From the NCBI RefSeq assembly GCF_039541875.1, contig NZ_BAABHB010000014.1:62001-126000 (forward strand): a stretch of DNA of 64,000 bases, written 5' to 3'. Below, piece by piece: positions 16,648 to 25,944 of the stretch. The translations under genes and the position numbers were made by a program. The notes under the pieces are model-generated. The model was not told the DNA's origin, ran no database searches, and saw only the letters and a program-made list of their open reading frames with translations. Positions within the stretch are counted from its first letter, which is position 1. Each line of letters starts with the position of its first letter. Source of the stretch: Nibrella viscosa (lineage in GTDB: Bacteria > Bacteroidota > Bacteroidia > Cytophagales > Spirosomataceae).

Positions 16648-17331
16648 GCGGCTTTTGTTGAGTACCGGGTTAAGTCGATACTACTAAGTTGGTGAAAAGT
16701 ATGCTTTTTCGCCGAAAATTTAGTACGGCTTTGAGGCCAACTACGTCTTCAGGCAGGATTACCAATACAAGTTTACGCAGGCTATTTTTCAAAAACCGGC
16801 TCAATCGACCGGTAGCCGGATTATCCCGACCGAATACCAATTTTGGCCTACAGATTAGGAATTAGCTAATAATTCAGCGTCCGGCTCTGATGGGGGTTGC
16901 CTTCGAAGCGGAAGACAACAAAAAACAGCCTGGCTTCAATGAAGCCAGGCTGTCCGCAATCCATCTTTTTCCTTTACTCTAATCTTCAAATCCGTACGCT
17001 ATAGGGTGCAGCGCTGTTGCAGTATGCAGAAAATTTTTACGGCAGACAGTCTGTTAGTCTGTTTGGTATCGCAGGGATCAGAAAACAGGTGCAATCATAC
17101 GGCCGTTTGGCAACTTCTTTCTGTGTAATCGACAGTTTGGGCAATTCTGCCGACAATTCCCCTGATTTTACCTACAGACTCACAATCCCGCAGCGGGCGT
17201 ATAAGCCTGTTTTGGATTAATCGGTGAAAAACGCCTGATAGTCGACGTTCGCCGGTAGCTGGTCTATTCTGTTTTTTAGAACGCGCGAAAGGTTGTTGTT
17301 TTGGAGCATAGTCTGAAATAGCACAAACAAC
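16648..17331. other. Intergenic region with no convincing gene
   Basis: A 684-bp space between the divergent kinase gene and the receptor gene. It holds one strong minus-strand terminator hairpin (16920-16952) with no gene upstream of it on that strand, and a 67-codon plus-strand frame (17017-17220) without family features. It probably contains promoters for both flanking genes and perhaps a small RNA. Confidence 0.6.
16920..16952 (-). terminator. Orphan rho-independent terminator, minus strand
   Basis: Perfect 12-bp stem CAGCCTGGCTTC with a 3-nt loop and complementary arm at 16941-16952, followed on the minus strand by a run of T. No minus-strand gene ends here; the nearest minus-strand frame upstream is more than 250 bp away and is only an antisense shadow of the receptor gene. 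Confidence 0.75.
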
Positions 17332-20010
17332 ATGAATAAAATCTTCTTATCCGCACTCTTACTGACCAGTCTGGTAGCACCCGCGTACAGCCAGTTTCCG
17401 ATGGGTGGACCCGGCGGCCCTGGTGGCTTTGGCAACCCGGGTGGCAACCGGCAGGACCGGCAGAATACCAACATACCCGGCACCGCTACCGATAATACGC
17501 CCCGTGGCAACGGTAAAATCAGCGGCTTGCTCATGGATGAATCGACCAACAAACCCGTCGAGTATGCTACCGTTGCCCTGATTAATGTACAAACCGGAAA
17601 GCCCATTGACGGTACCACGAGCGACGAAAAAGGCCGGTTCTCCATCACCAAAATTGCCCCAGGCAGCTATAAGCTGCAAATCTCCTTCATGGGGTACAAA
17701 AACAAGGATGTCGACGCGGTTAAAATAGAAAAAGGCACGGATATTAACCTGGGCCTTGTGAAACTGGAAGCCGATGTCCGTACGCTTCAGGAAGTAACCG
17801 TAACGGGTCAGGCGGCTATGATCGAAGAAAAAGTAGACCGGCTGGTATATAACGCCGAAAAAGATATTACCAACAAGGGGGGCGATGCCACCGACGTGAT
17901 GCGTAAAGTACCAATGCTGTCGGTCGACCTGGACGGTAACCTCTCCCTGCGTGGCAGCCAGAACGTGCGGGTTCTCATCAACAACAAGCCTTCAACGATT
18001 GTTGCCAGCAGCGTGGCCGACGCCCTGAAGCAGATCCCGGCAGATATGATTAAGACCGTAGAGGTAATCACCTCTCCATCGGCCAAGTACGACGCCGAAG
18101 GGTCAGCGGGAATCATTAATATCGTTACCAAGAAAAACACCCTGCAGGGGGCTACCCTGAACCTCGATTTGGGTACCGGTAACCGGAGCTCCAACCTGGC
18201 CCTAAACGGCAGCTACCGCAACGGCAAAATGGGTTTCAACCTCGGCGGTTTCGGCCGGGCTATGTATAATGTACGGGGCGCTTTTGAGAACACTCAGCAG
18301 ACCGCTTCGGCAAATGGCCGGATTACTACCATACAGTCGTCAGATACCCGCAACCAGGGTATGTTTGGGAACTATCAGTTTGGCTGGGACTACGATATCA
18401 ACCAGAATACTTCGCTGACCGCCAGCCTGCGTTACGGTATCCGGAACATGGTTAACAGCCAGGATAACCTGCTCACGCGGACTTTCCTGCCCAATGTGGC
18501 CGTGCCGACCATCAATGCCCGCGACGTAGACACCAAAGACCTGTCGGGAACGGTTGACGCCAACATTGCCTACACCCGTACCTACAAGCCGCAGCAGGAA
18601 CTGAGTGTGCTGGGTTTGTACAGCCGCAACAACCGCACCAATAACTTTGTGGCAGACCTGCTTAGCAGCACCGACCTGCACACTATTACGGCCCGGCAAC
18701 GCAACGAGAACCTGAGCTACAATCAGGAATCGACCTTGCAAATCGACTACCAGACGCCTATTAAAAAGAATCAGATGCTGGAGTTTGGTGGTAAAGGCAT
18801 CTTCCGGCAGGTGAACAGCGACTTCCGGTACTTCTTTGCCGATGGACCGAATGCCGCTTACCAGCTGGATAACACCCGCCCGGCCAACACCCTGGATTAT
18901 GGACAGAACGTAATGGCCTCGTACCTCTCCTACACCTACTCGACCAAAAGCAAGTATACCATCAAGGCCGGTGCCCGTTACGAGTACACCATGATTGATG
19001 CCCGGTTCAGCAATGCCGAAGGCGGACAGCTCGACAAAATTCCCGACTACGGTAACCTGGTGCCGAGCATCAACATTTCAAAGGGCCTGAAAGGGGGTAA
19101 AAGCATCAAGGTAGGCTATAATCGCCGGTTGCAGCGGCCGGGTATCCAGTTTCTGAACCCGAACGTTAACGCAGCTAACCCGAACAACATCAGCCAGGGG
19201 AACCCTTACCTGGCACCGGAATTAACGGATAACTTTGAACTGGGAATGAGCGGAGCCATCAAGGCGTTCTACATCAACGCTACGCTGTTTGCCCGCCAGA
19301 CTAACAACTCAATTACGAGTATTCGGGATACCCTCCGGCAGAGCATTGGCGACCCGCTCAACCCTACCTTCCAGAATGTAATCCGGACTACGTTCCAGAA
19401 CATTGGTAAGGAAAATGCGTATGGTGCAAACCTGTTTGCCAACGCTACGCTGTTCTCCCGCTGGCAGATTGGTGGTGGTATCGATCTATACCATACGTTC
19501 CTGACCAACAACGGTAACTCTATCTATGGGGCTTCCAACTCCGGTTGGGTAGTAGGTGGCCGGTTGTTTACCAGCGTTACGCTGAAAAACGGCTGGGGTA
19601 TTCAGGGCTTTGGCGGAGGGCGTGGCCGGCAGGTGCAGCTTCAGGGGTATCAGGGCTCGTTTGCCTTCTATAACCTGGGGGTAAAGAAAGATTTTAAAAA
19701 CAAGCGGGGCAGCATAGGGGTAGCGGCAGAGAACTTCTTCAACCATCCGTTCAGAATTCGGTCTGAGTTCAACACACCGGTCCTGAGCCAGTCGTCGGTC
19801 ATGAGCATGTACAATGCCGGGGTGCGGGCAACGTTTAGTTATCGGCTGGGTAAGATGAGCTTCGATGGGCAGGGCTTTGGCCGTCGGCGGAAGTCGGTCA
19901 ACAATGACGACGTGAAGCAGGGCGGTGACAACGACAACGGGGGCGCACAGCAGCCACAGCAGCAAGGCGGTGGCGGTGCACCGGGTGGTGGCCGTGGCCC
20001 ACGCCAGTAA
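17332..20010 (+). CDS. Outer-membrane receptor-like beta-barrel protein (TonB-receptor related)
   Basis: An 892-aa exported protein. A signal peptide (MNKIFLSALLLTSLVAPAYS) is followed by a Gly/Pro-rich stretch, then a carboxypeptidase-regulatory-like domain (about 60-145, GKISGLLMDESTNKPVEYAT). A plug-like domain comes next (about 155-270, ending GSAGIINIVTKKN), then a long beta-barrel (OMP_b-brl_3 type). The usual terminal aromatic residue is missing: the barrel is followed by a roughly 50-aa hydrophilic tail rich in Gly, Gln and Asp. Such proteins probably import or bind ligands at the outer membrane; the ligand is unknown. No SusD partner is adjacent. YceI follows 54 bp downstream and may be co-transcribed. 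Confidence 0.9.
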   Translation: MNKIFLSALLLTSLVAPAYSQFPMGGPGGPGGFGNPGGNRQDRQNTNIPGTATDNTPRGNGKISGLLMDESTNKPVEYATVALINVQTGKPIDGTTSDEKGRFSITKIAPGSYKLQISFMGYKNKDVDAVKIEKGTDINLGLVKLEADVRTLQEVTVTGQAAMIEEKVDRLVYNAEKDITNKGGDATDVMRKVPMLSVDLDGNLSLRGSQNVRVLINNKPSTIVASSVADALKQIPADMIKTVEVITSPSAKYDAEGSAGIINIVTKKNTLQGATLNLDLGTGNRSSNLALNGSYRNGKMGFNLGGFGRAMYNVRGAFENTQQTASANGRITTIQSSDTRNQGMFGNYQFGWDYDINQNTSLTASLRYGIRNMVNSQDNLLTRTFLPNVAVPTINARDVDTKDLSGTVDANIAYTRTYKPQQELSVLGLYSRNNRTNNFVADLLSSTDLHTITARQRNENLSYNQESTLQIDYQTPIKKNQMLEFGGKGIFRQVNSDFRYFFADGPNAAYQLDNTRPANTLDYGQNVMASYLSYTYSTKSKYTIKAGARYEYTMIDARFSNAEGGQLDKIPDYGNLVPSINISKGLKGGKSIKVGYNRRLQRPGIQFLNPNVNAANPNNISQGNPYLAPELTDNFELGMSGAIKAFYINATLFARQTNNSITSIRDTLRQSIGDPLNPTFQNVIRTTFQNIGKENAYGANLFANATLFSRWQIGGGIDLYHTFLTNNGNSIYGASNSGWVVGGRLFTSVTLKNGWGIQGFGGGRGRQVQLQGYQGSFAFYNLGVKKDFKNKRGSIGVAAENFFNHPFRIRSEFNTPVLSQSSVMSMYNAGVRATFSYRLGKMSFDGQGFGRRRKSVNNDDVKQGGDNDNGGAQQPQQQGGGGAPGGGRGPRQ

Positions 20011-20064
20011 ATTTGCGTACATTTGTCTTTAATAACCAGTAACCCAAACGATCTTAGTTTTAGT

Positions 20065-20754
20065 ATGAAAACCAACCAACTTGTTGCCGGCCTGATGGCC
20101 GCCGTACTGCTTACCAGTACGCCCCTGATGGCACATTATAACCTGGACAATGGTTCTGAGAAGAAAGCCGGTAAGCCTGCTGCCAAAGCGGTGACGTATA
20201 CCGTAGACACGGAGCAGAGTGTGCTGACGTGGAACGCCAAGAAGGTAGGTGGGGAGCATACCGGAAACGTGAAACTGGCCAAAGGCCAACTCACGGTTGA
20301 TGGTAACAAACTGACCGGTGGTAATTTCGTTATGGACATGACTACGATAGTAGATACTGATATTACGAATGCCGGTATGAACAAGCGACTGACCGATCAC
20401 CTGAAATCAGAGGATTTCTTCTCGGTAGAGAAAAACCCAACCTCTACCTTCAAGATTACTAAAGCAACGCCTATTGCGAGCGCCAAAGCTGGGGAGCCGA
20501 ACTACAATGTGACAGGTGACCTGAGTATTAAAGGCACCACCAAATCGATCACCTTCCCGGCCACGGTCATTGTATCGGCCAATGCGGTAGACGCTTCAGG
20601 TAAGGCGGAGATCAACCGGATTGATTACGACATCAAATATCGGGCAGCTATTATCGGTACGGCAGCAGATAAGATTATCGACGATACCTTTACGCTGGAC
20701 ATCAAGCTGGTGGCCAACAAGGGTGACAAGGCGATGGCCGAAAAAACCAAGTAA
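20065..20754 (+). CDS. YceI family periplasmic protein
   Basis: About 229 aa. The ATG at 20065 begins a signal peptide (MKTNQLVAGLMAAVLLTST) and is preferred to the further upstream frame start at 20023. The YceI lipocalin-like barrel is evident: YTVDTEQSVLTWNAKKVGGEH, NFVMDMTTIVDTDI, LTDHLKSEDFFSVEKNPTSTF and TGDLSIKGTTKSITFPA (in pieces). The family binds isoprenoid or other hydrophobic ligands in the periplasm. It follows the receptor gene and is closed by a bidirectional terminator shared with lpdA. Confidence 0.92.
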   Translation: MKTNQLVAGLMAAVLLTSTPLMAHYNLDNGSEKKAGKPAAKAVTYTVDTEQSVLTWNAKKVGGEHTGNVKLAKGQLTVDGNKLTGGNFVMDMTTIVDTDITNAGMNKRLTDHLKSEDFFSVEKNPTSTFKITKATPIASAKAGEPNYNVTGDLSIKGTTKSITFPATVIVSANAVDASGKAEINRIDYDIKYRAAIIGTAADKIIDDTFTLDIKLVANKGDKAMAEKTK

Positions 20755-20770
20755 ATTTCCTGAATTATTG

Positions 20771-20804
20771 AAAAGCCCGCCAGCTAATGCTGACGGGCTT
20801 TTTT
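20771..20804. terminator. Bidirectional terminator between yceI and lpdA
   Basis: Stem AAGCCCGCCAGC / GCTGACGGGCTT (one G-T or mismatch pair) with loop TAAT, flanked by A-run and T-run, so it can end transcripts from both convergent genes. Confidence 0.8.
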
Positions 20805-20834
20805 GTGGATAGACGGCGCGTTGAATTATACGTT

Positions 20835-22235
20835 TTACACGTGGATGGCGCGATTTTCGGTAGCGGCCAGACACGCTTCTTTCATAGCTTCGGTGTAGGT
20901 CGGGTGGGCGTGCGACATCCGGGCTACATCTTCGGCAGACGCCCGGTATTCCATCGCTACCACAGCCTCGGCAATCATATCAGCGGCCCGGGCTCCGATG
21001 ATGTGAACACCCAGGATCTCATCGGTTTCCTTGTGCGCCAGCACTTTCACCAGCCCGTCCAGGTCCATACTGGCGCGGGCGCGGCCTAAGGCCTTGAACG
21101 GAAATGAGCCGACTTTGTACGGAATGCCTTCTTTCTTGACTTCTTCTTCGGTATAGCCCACACTAGCCACTTCGGGCCAGGTGTAAACCACACCCGGAAT
21201 GAGCCGATAGTTAATATGCGGCTTCTGACCGGCAATGGTTTCGGCCACAAACACACCTTCTTCTTCGGCTTTGTGGGCCAGCATGGCTCCCCGGATCACG
21301 TCACCGATGGCGTAGATATGAGGAACCTTGGTCTGCAGGTGGTCGTCTACCTCAATTTGGCCTTTCTGGCTGGTACTCAGACCGGCGGCTTCCAGGTTCA
21401 GCCCGTCAGTGTAAGGCCGGCGACCGACAGATACCAGGCAGTAATCGCCGGTGAGGGTAATCTGCTCGCCTTTAGGCGTATCGGCAATTACCTCGACCTC
21501 GTCGCCTTTGTTGACAACGCTGGTCACCTTATGGTTGAAATAAAAGTCTGCACCAAGCTTTTTTACCGCCCGCTGTAGTTCTTTACCCATTGTCTTATCC
21601 ATTGTCGGGATCATGGAATCGGCATACTCGACAAAAGAGACTTTAGCGCCGATGCGAGCGTATACAGAACCTAACTCAGCCCCGATAACGCCGGCCCCGA
21701 TAATGATGAGGTGCCTGGGTACTTCGGTCAGCGTCAGGGCTTCGGTGGAGCTGATAATGCGCTTTTTGTCGATCTGCATCGACGGAAACGACATGGGTTT
21801 TGAGCCGGTAGCGATAATAAAATTCTTTGCCGTAATCTGCTCATCGCTGCCGTCGTCTTTTTTTACCGTTAATGTGTGGGCATCGATAAACGACCCCAAT
21901 CCCTGATGAACGTCGATTTTGTTCTTTTTCATCAGGAACTGCACACCCTGCACGTTGGCGTCAACAACGCCCTGCTTCCGCTTAATCATCTGCGGGAGGT
22001 CTACTTTCAGATCTGCCAGTTGGATACCGTGTTCGGCAAAGGTATGAGCCGCGTTAAAAAAATGCTCCGACGAGTCGAGCAGGGCTTTAGACGGAATACA
22101 GCCCACATTGAGGCAGGTACCACCCAGGGTTTTATATTTCTCGACAATGGCTGTTTTCATGCCTAACTGGGCGCAACGGATTGCCGCCACATAGCCGCCC
22201 GGGCCGGAGCCGATCACAATTACATCGTAATTCAT
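20835..22235 (-). CDS. lpdA: Dihydrolipoyl dehydrogenase (E3)
   Basis: FAD-dependent E3 subunit that re-oxidises dihydrolipoamide on E2, passing electrons to NAD+. 466 aa, full length. The FAD site GSGPGGYVAAIRCAQLG, the redox disulfide in GGTCLNVGCIPSKALL, the NAD site GAGVIGAELGSVYARIG and the catalytic HAHPTYTEA near residue 444 are all intact. It lies on the same strand as sucB and sucA, 2 kb downstream, separated by an unrelated membrane protein gene. It likely serves 2-oxoglutarate dehydrogenase and perhaps other complexes. Confidence 0.97.
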   Translation of the reverse strand: MNYDVIVIGSGPGGYVAAIRCAQLGMKTAIVEKYKTLGGTCLNVGCIPSKALLDSSEHFFNAAHTFAEHGIQLADLKVDLPQMIKRKQGVVDANVQGVQFLMKKNKIDVHQGLGSFIDAHTLTVKKDDGSDEQITAKNFIIATGSKPMSFPSMQIDKKRIISSTEALTLTEVPRHLIIIGAGVIGAELGSVYARIGAKVSFVEYADSMIPTMDKTMGKELQRAVKKLGADFYFNHKVTSVVNKGDEVEVIADTPKGEQITLTGDYCLVSVGRRPYTDGLNLEAAGLSTSQKGQIEVDDHLQTKVPHIYAIGDVIRGAMLAHKAEEEGVFVAETIAGQKPHINYRLIPGVVYTWPEVASVGYTEEEVKKEGIPYKVGSFPFKALGRARASMDLDGLVKVLAHKETDEILGVHIIGARAADMIAEAVVAMEYRASAEDVARMSHAHPTYTEAMKEACLAATENRAIHV

Positions 22236-22349
22236 AGAAATTTATTTTGCCGTGCAAATATATAACAGAGACCTGTCTGGTAAGCGCCTATTTGAAAAGA
22301 GCTTTTCGGTTGAGTATGCATAATGTTGGTACTTGATTAGTGCGCTTTG

Positions 22350-24041
22350 CTACGAGAAGCTTCGAATGGTGATAGATCGGCCGGTCGGGATCAACTTCCT
22401 TTGCCCGGAACTAATCTGCAACATATATACCCTATACACCCCCGGTTTATACAAAGGAGATCGCACAGTAGCTGAAAAACCCGATTTTGCCGCAAATAGG
22501 TTCTGTCCAAAGTCAGTCAGGGGCGTAGTTGGTATTAAAAATGTGTTTTTATTTTGCTTTAAAACCAAGTAAAACCCATTCTCATATTGCTGAGAGGCTG
22601 CAAAGGTTTGATTGCGAAAGGTAAAAACATCTTCGGGAAACATAGTTGTCCCGAATTGGCGAACAATTGTTTGCTGATCGATATGCATACTGTTTGTATC
22701 ACCGGTGTTTGCCGGAAAGATACTGTGCTGTAGCGAGTTGATTAGTTTGACATGATACAGGTTTTTGGGAAAGTCATATTCCGAATGCCTGATCGACTGA
22801 GTCAGGATAGAATCGCCTTCCGCCTGATTCCAGTACAGTAGCCCTGAATGATTATACTGCCAGTTGGCAATGCTCGTGGCGGAGTTTTTATAGTTGGCGT
22901 TTAACTCCGGCAGATAACTAATGTAACTCCACACATTGAAGGCGAGCCCCCAAACCAGGCCAATCCCGAGAACAGCCCGCCTGTAGCGTGAGCTTAACAG
23001 CACCTGGATCGCGTACGCAAGGGAAATAGCGCAGACGGTAAAGAACCGGTAACGCCCAACCATAACGGTCCAGATACCGTCCTTTCCATACACACGCCCA
23101 ACAGCGGTAACAAAACCAATCATGAGGATATATCCCAACAGCGTCAGCAACCCCAGCAGAGGCTTTTCTGACTGCCTGACCGGCCATTTGGTAAACAACC
23201 GCCAGGCACTTATTAAAAATACACTGGTGATGCTAATACCTACCAGAACGCTCCATTTTGTGACGTTCAGGCTACCGCTGACGAAGGCCCCAACAAACGC
23301 AAAAAAGCCTTTGATCACGTACGGATAATTATCGGCCAGAAAAGCTAAGGAAAGCGGGTGCAGGTATTCGGCCCGCTTATGCCCCTGGAAGTAAATGACA
23401 AACAAAAGGCCGGTCAGCAGAAACCAGGTTATGGCGAGCTTCCACCGACGTTCCAGCAGCCAGATTAGGCCTACCGGCAGCCAGGCAAACAGACCACTGC
23501 CGTACGATAGCGTTGCTATGGTGCATAGCAAGCCCGAAGTACCTGCCTTGCGGGTAATGGTTGGTTGATAAAGGGCCGCATACACGGCCCAACCGGTTAA
23601 CAATACACTAGGAACCTGGCAAAAAAGGCTTTGCGCCCACGTAACCGTTTCGTGATACTGCGGCTGGAGAATCCAGAAAAAAATAGGGAGGAGATAAACG
23701 GGGGCCAGGTTTTCTCTCCGGAAAAACGAAACAAAAATCCAGAGCGTGGCGGGTATCATTAACAAACCAAGGTAACCCAGCCACTGAAGTTGAATGCTGC
23801 CAAACAAGTATTCGGACAACAGAACCAAAATGCGCACAAGCGCAATGCGGTGGTCGGAATACGATTCAAAAATTAAATCCAGACTGGCGTTTGCTTTAAA
23901 CTGCTGGGCGAACAGGTAAAAGCAGGGAAAATCATCATCTCGCGGCACATTGAGTATATAACTACCCATTAGGCCAACAAACAGAGCTACAGTAGCAACC
24001 AATAGCAGAACAGATAGGCGATTTAGCGTAGAGAAGTTCAT
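22350..24041 (-). CDS. Polytopic membrane protein of unknown function
   Basis: About 563 aa starting MNFSTLNRLSVLLLV, with ten or more hydrophobic segments over residues 10-390 and a soluble C-terminal region of about 170 aa. The layout (charged DDD after the first helix, aromatic-rich short loops, large C-terminal domain) recalls GT-C-like lipid-linked sugar transferases or O-antigen-type proteins, but no diagnostic motif was recognised. The base composition looks more A+T-rich than the flanking dehydrogenase genes. It interrupts the sucA-sucB-lpdA series, which suggests later insertion. No other cell-surface gene is adjacent. Confidence 0.75.
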   Translation of the reverse strand: MNFSTLNRLSVLLLVATVALFVGLMGSYILNVPRDDDFPCFYLFAQQFKANASLDLIFESYSDHRIALVRILVLLSEYLFGSIQLQWLGYLGLLMIPATLWIFVSFFRRENLAPVYLLPIFFWILQPQYHETVTWAQSLFCQVPSVLLTGWAVYAALYQPTITRKAGTSGLLCTIATLSYGSGLFAWLPVGLIWLLERRWKLAITWFLLTGLLFVIYFQGHKRAEYLHPLSLAFLADNYPYVIKGFFAFVGAFVSGSLNVTKWSVLVGISITSVFLISAWRLFTKWPVRQSEKPLLGLLTLLGYILMIGFVTAVGRVYGKDGIWTVMVGRYRFFTVCAISLAYAIQVLLSSRYRRAVLGIGLVWGLAFNVWSYISYLPELNANYKNSATSIANWQYNHSGLLYWNQAEGDSILTQSIRHSEYDFPKNLYHVKLINSLQHSIFPANTGDTNSMHIDQQTIVRQFGTTMFPEDVFTFRNQTFAASQQYENGFYLVLKQNKNTFLIPTTPLTDFGQNLFAAKSGFSATVRSPLYKPGVYRVYMLQISSGQRKLIPTGRSITIRSFS

Positions 24042-24189
24042 CAGAATCATTGGTTATAAATTCTTTAACTTTCTGCTAAGTACCTGTAATTGTGGCTTTT
24101 TACCAAAATAATATGGCAACCCAATTCGTCAATTATTGCGAACCAGGTTGCCATATGCTACTTTACCCATTGCCGACAGCATCCAGACA

Positions 24190-25830
24190 CTATACGTCCA
24201 GCAAAATCCGGGTTGGGTCTTCCAGCAGTTGTTTTACGCGTACCAGGAAACTGACCGATTCTTTACCGTCAATAATCCGGTGGTCATATGAGAGGGCCAC
24301 ATACATAATCGGCCGGACTACAATTTCACCGTTTACCACTACCGGCCGCTCCACGATATTATGCATACCGAGAATAGCCGATTGCGGGGCGTTGATGATC
24401 GGCGTTGAGAGCATGGAGCCGAAGATACCACCGTTGGTAATCGTGAAGGTACCGCCCTGCATCTGATCAATAGTCAGCTTATTATCACGAGCCAGACCAG
24501 CCAGACGGATAATTTCTTTCTCGATCTGGGGGAAGCTCATCTGCTCGGCGTTTCGGATGACCGGCACCACCAGACCGCGCTCCGTAGACACAGCGATGGA
24601 AATATCACAATAGTCGTTATACACAATGGAGTCGCCGTCGATCATGGCGTTTACGGCCGGGAACTCCTTCAGCGCAATACAAATGGCCCGGGTGAAGAAG
24701 GACATAAAGCCCAGCCCCACGGCGTGTTTGTCTTTAAACTTGTCTTTGTACTTGGCCCTCAGGTCCATAATCGGCTTCATGTCTACCTCGTTAAAAGTAG
24801 TGAGCATGGCCGTTTCGTTCTTCACCGCCACCAGACGACGCGCAATGGTTTTGCGCAGGGATGTCATCTTCTCCCGGCGCTGGCTGCGGTCGCCGGATGG
24901 CGCGGGTGCCGATGCGGCCGGAGCAGGAGTGGCCGGCTTAGCGGCAGGCTGAGGAGATGGAGCGGGTTGTGCGGGTGCCGGTTTGGCAGCAGCTTGTGCA
25001 CTAACGGCATCCTCCTTAGTAATGCGGCCCCCGACGCCGGTGCCTTGTACCTGCTGCGGGTCAACGCCTTTTTCGGAGAGTATTTTGGCCGCTGCCGGTG
25101 ACGGGTGGCTGGCTGCATAACTGCCCTGGCCGTTGGTGGGCGCTTCGGTGGGTTGTGCAGGCTGGGCTGGTGCCGATGGTTGCGGTGCTGCCGGCTGAGC
25201 AGCGACAGCACCGGTTTCAATGCGGGCAATGACGGCTCCGATGGGCAGTGTTTCGCCGGCCTGGGCCACAATGCGCAGGGTGCCGGCGGCTTCGGCGGGT
25301 AGCTCAAATGTTGCTTTGTCGGATTCCAGTTCGCACAGCACTTCGTCGAGCTGTACCTGATCGCCGTCTTTCTTATTCCAGGATGCAACGGTTACCTCCG
25401 TGATGGATTCGCCCACCGAGGGTACTTTCATTTCGATAGTCGACGCAGCCGGTGCTGGTGCGGTAGCGGGTTCGGCTACGGCCTGCATGGTTGGTTTGGC
25501 AGCCTGGGGTTGTGCTTCGGCAGGTTGGGTAGTCGCACCCGGAGGGGGCGACGTACGCTGGGCGGCCGGAGCTGGTGCCGCCCCGTTGGCGGCTCCGTTG
25601 GAGTCGATGGAGCAGATAGCCGCTCCGATGGGCAGCACATCGCCTTCCTGCGCCAGAATGTGCAGGACACCGTCGGCTTCGGCGGTGAGCTCAAACGTTG
25701 CTTTATCCGAATCGAGGCCGCAGAGAACCTCATCCATCTTCACTGTATCGCCTTCTTTCTTGTACCAGGTTCCGACCGTTACTTCGGTGATTGACTCCCC
25801 TACCGGGGGTACTTTCATTTCGACAGCCAT
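24190..25830 (-). CDS. sucB: 2-oxoglutarate dehydrogenase E2 (dihydrolipoyl succinyltransferase), two lipoyl domains
   Basis: A 546-aa E2 subunit. Two lipoyl domains are present, each with a lipoylated Lys in DSDKATFEL (about residue 44) and ESDKATFEL (about 172). Ala/Pro-rich linkers join them to a subunit-binding domain (SPAAAKILSEKGVDPQQVQGTG, in two parts) and the catalytic domain with SYDHRIIDG (His about 517). Most bacterial succinyltransferases have one lipoyl domain, so two is a notable variant, shared by many Bacteroidota. It follows sucA on the same strand after 114 bp that hold an inverted heptamer repeat. Assignment as succinyltransferase rather than acetyltransferase rests on adjacency to sucA. 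Confidence 0.93.
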   Translation of the reverse strand: MAVEMKVPPVGESITEVTVGTWYKKEGDTVKMDEVLCGLDSDKATFELTAEADGVLHILAQEGDVLPIGAAICSIDSNGAANGAAPAPAAQRTSPPPGATTQPAEAQPQAAKPTMQAVAEPATAPAPAASTIEMKVPSVGESITEVTVASWNKKDGDQVQLDEVLCELESDKATFELPAEAAGTLRIVAQAGETLPIGAVIARIETGAVAAQPAAPQPSAPAQPAQPTEAPTNGQGSYAASHPSPAAAKILSEKGVDPQQVQGTGVGGRITKEDAVSAQAAAKPAPAQPAPSPQPAAKPATPAPAASAPAPSGDRSQRREKMTSLRKTIARRLVAVKNETAMLTTFNEVDMKPIMDLRAKYKDKFKDKHAVGLGFMSFFTRAICIALKEFPAVNAMIDGDSIVYNDYCDISIAVSTERGLVVPVIRNAEQMSFPQIEKEIIRLAGLARDNKLTIDQMQGGTFTITNGGIFGSMLSTPIINAPQSAILGMHNIVERPVVVNGEIVVRPIMYVALSYDHRIIDGKESVSFLVRVKQLLEDPTRILLDV

Positions 25831-25850
25831 TCTTTTGGAGTTTGAGGGTT

Positions 25851-25924
25851 GAGGTTTGACGTTTGACGTTTACTTGAGTTGCCCAGTGGTTGAATAAGCG
25901 GAGCAACGTCAAACGTCAAACCTC
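25851..25924. repeat. Heptamer-periodic inverted repeat between sucA and sucB
   Basis: Two perfect 20-nt arms (25851-25870 and 25905-25924) separated by 34 nt. Each arm is made of tandem 7-nt units of the type GTTTGAC/GTTTGAG, and degenerate units extend both arms outward by about 14 nt. It occupies most of the sucA-sucB spacer and would form a strong stem in the mRNA between the two coding regions. Confidence 0.9.
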
Positions 25925-25944
25925 AAACTTCAAACCTGTTTCAT

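Noticed and set aside
17017..17220. 67-codon plus-strand frame before the receptor gene
   Set aside because: No family features; separated from the receptor gene; lies in a region with regulatory and terminator signals.
24111..24156. 11-bp inverted repeat between the membrane protein and sucB
   Set aside because: Loop of 24 nt and no T-run; too weak to call a terminator or insertion-sequence end.
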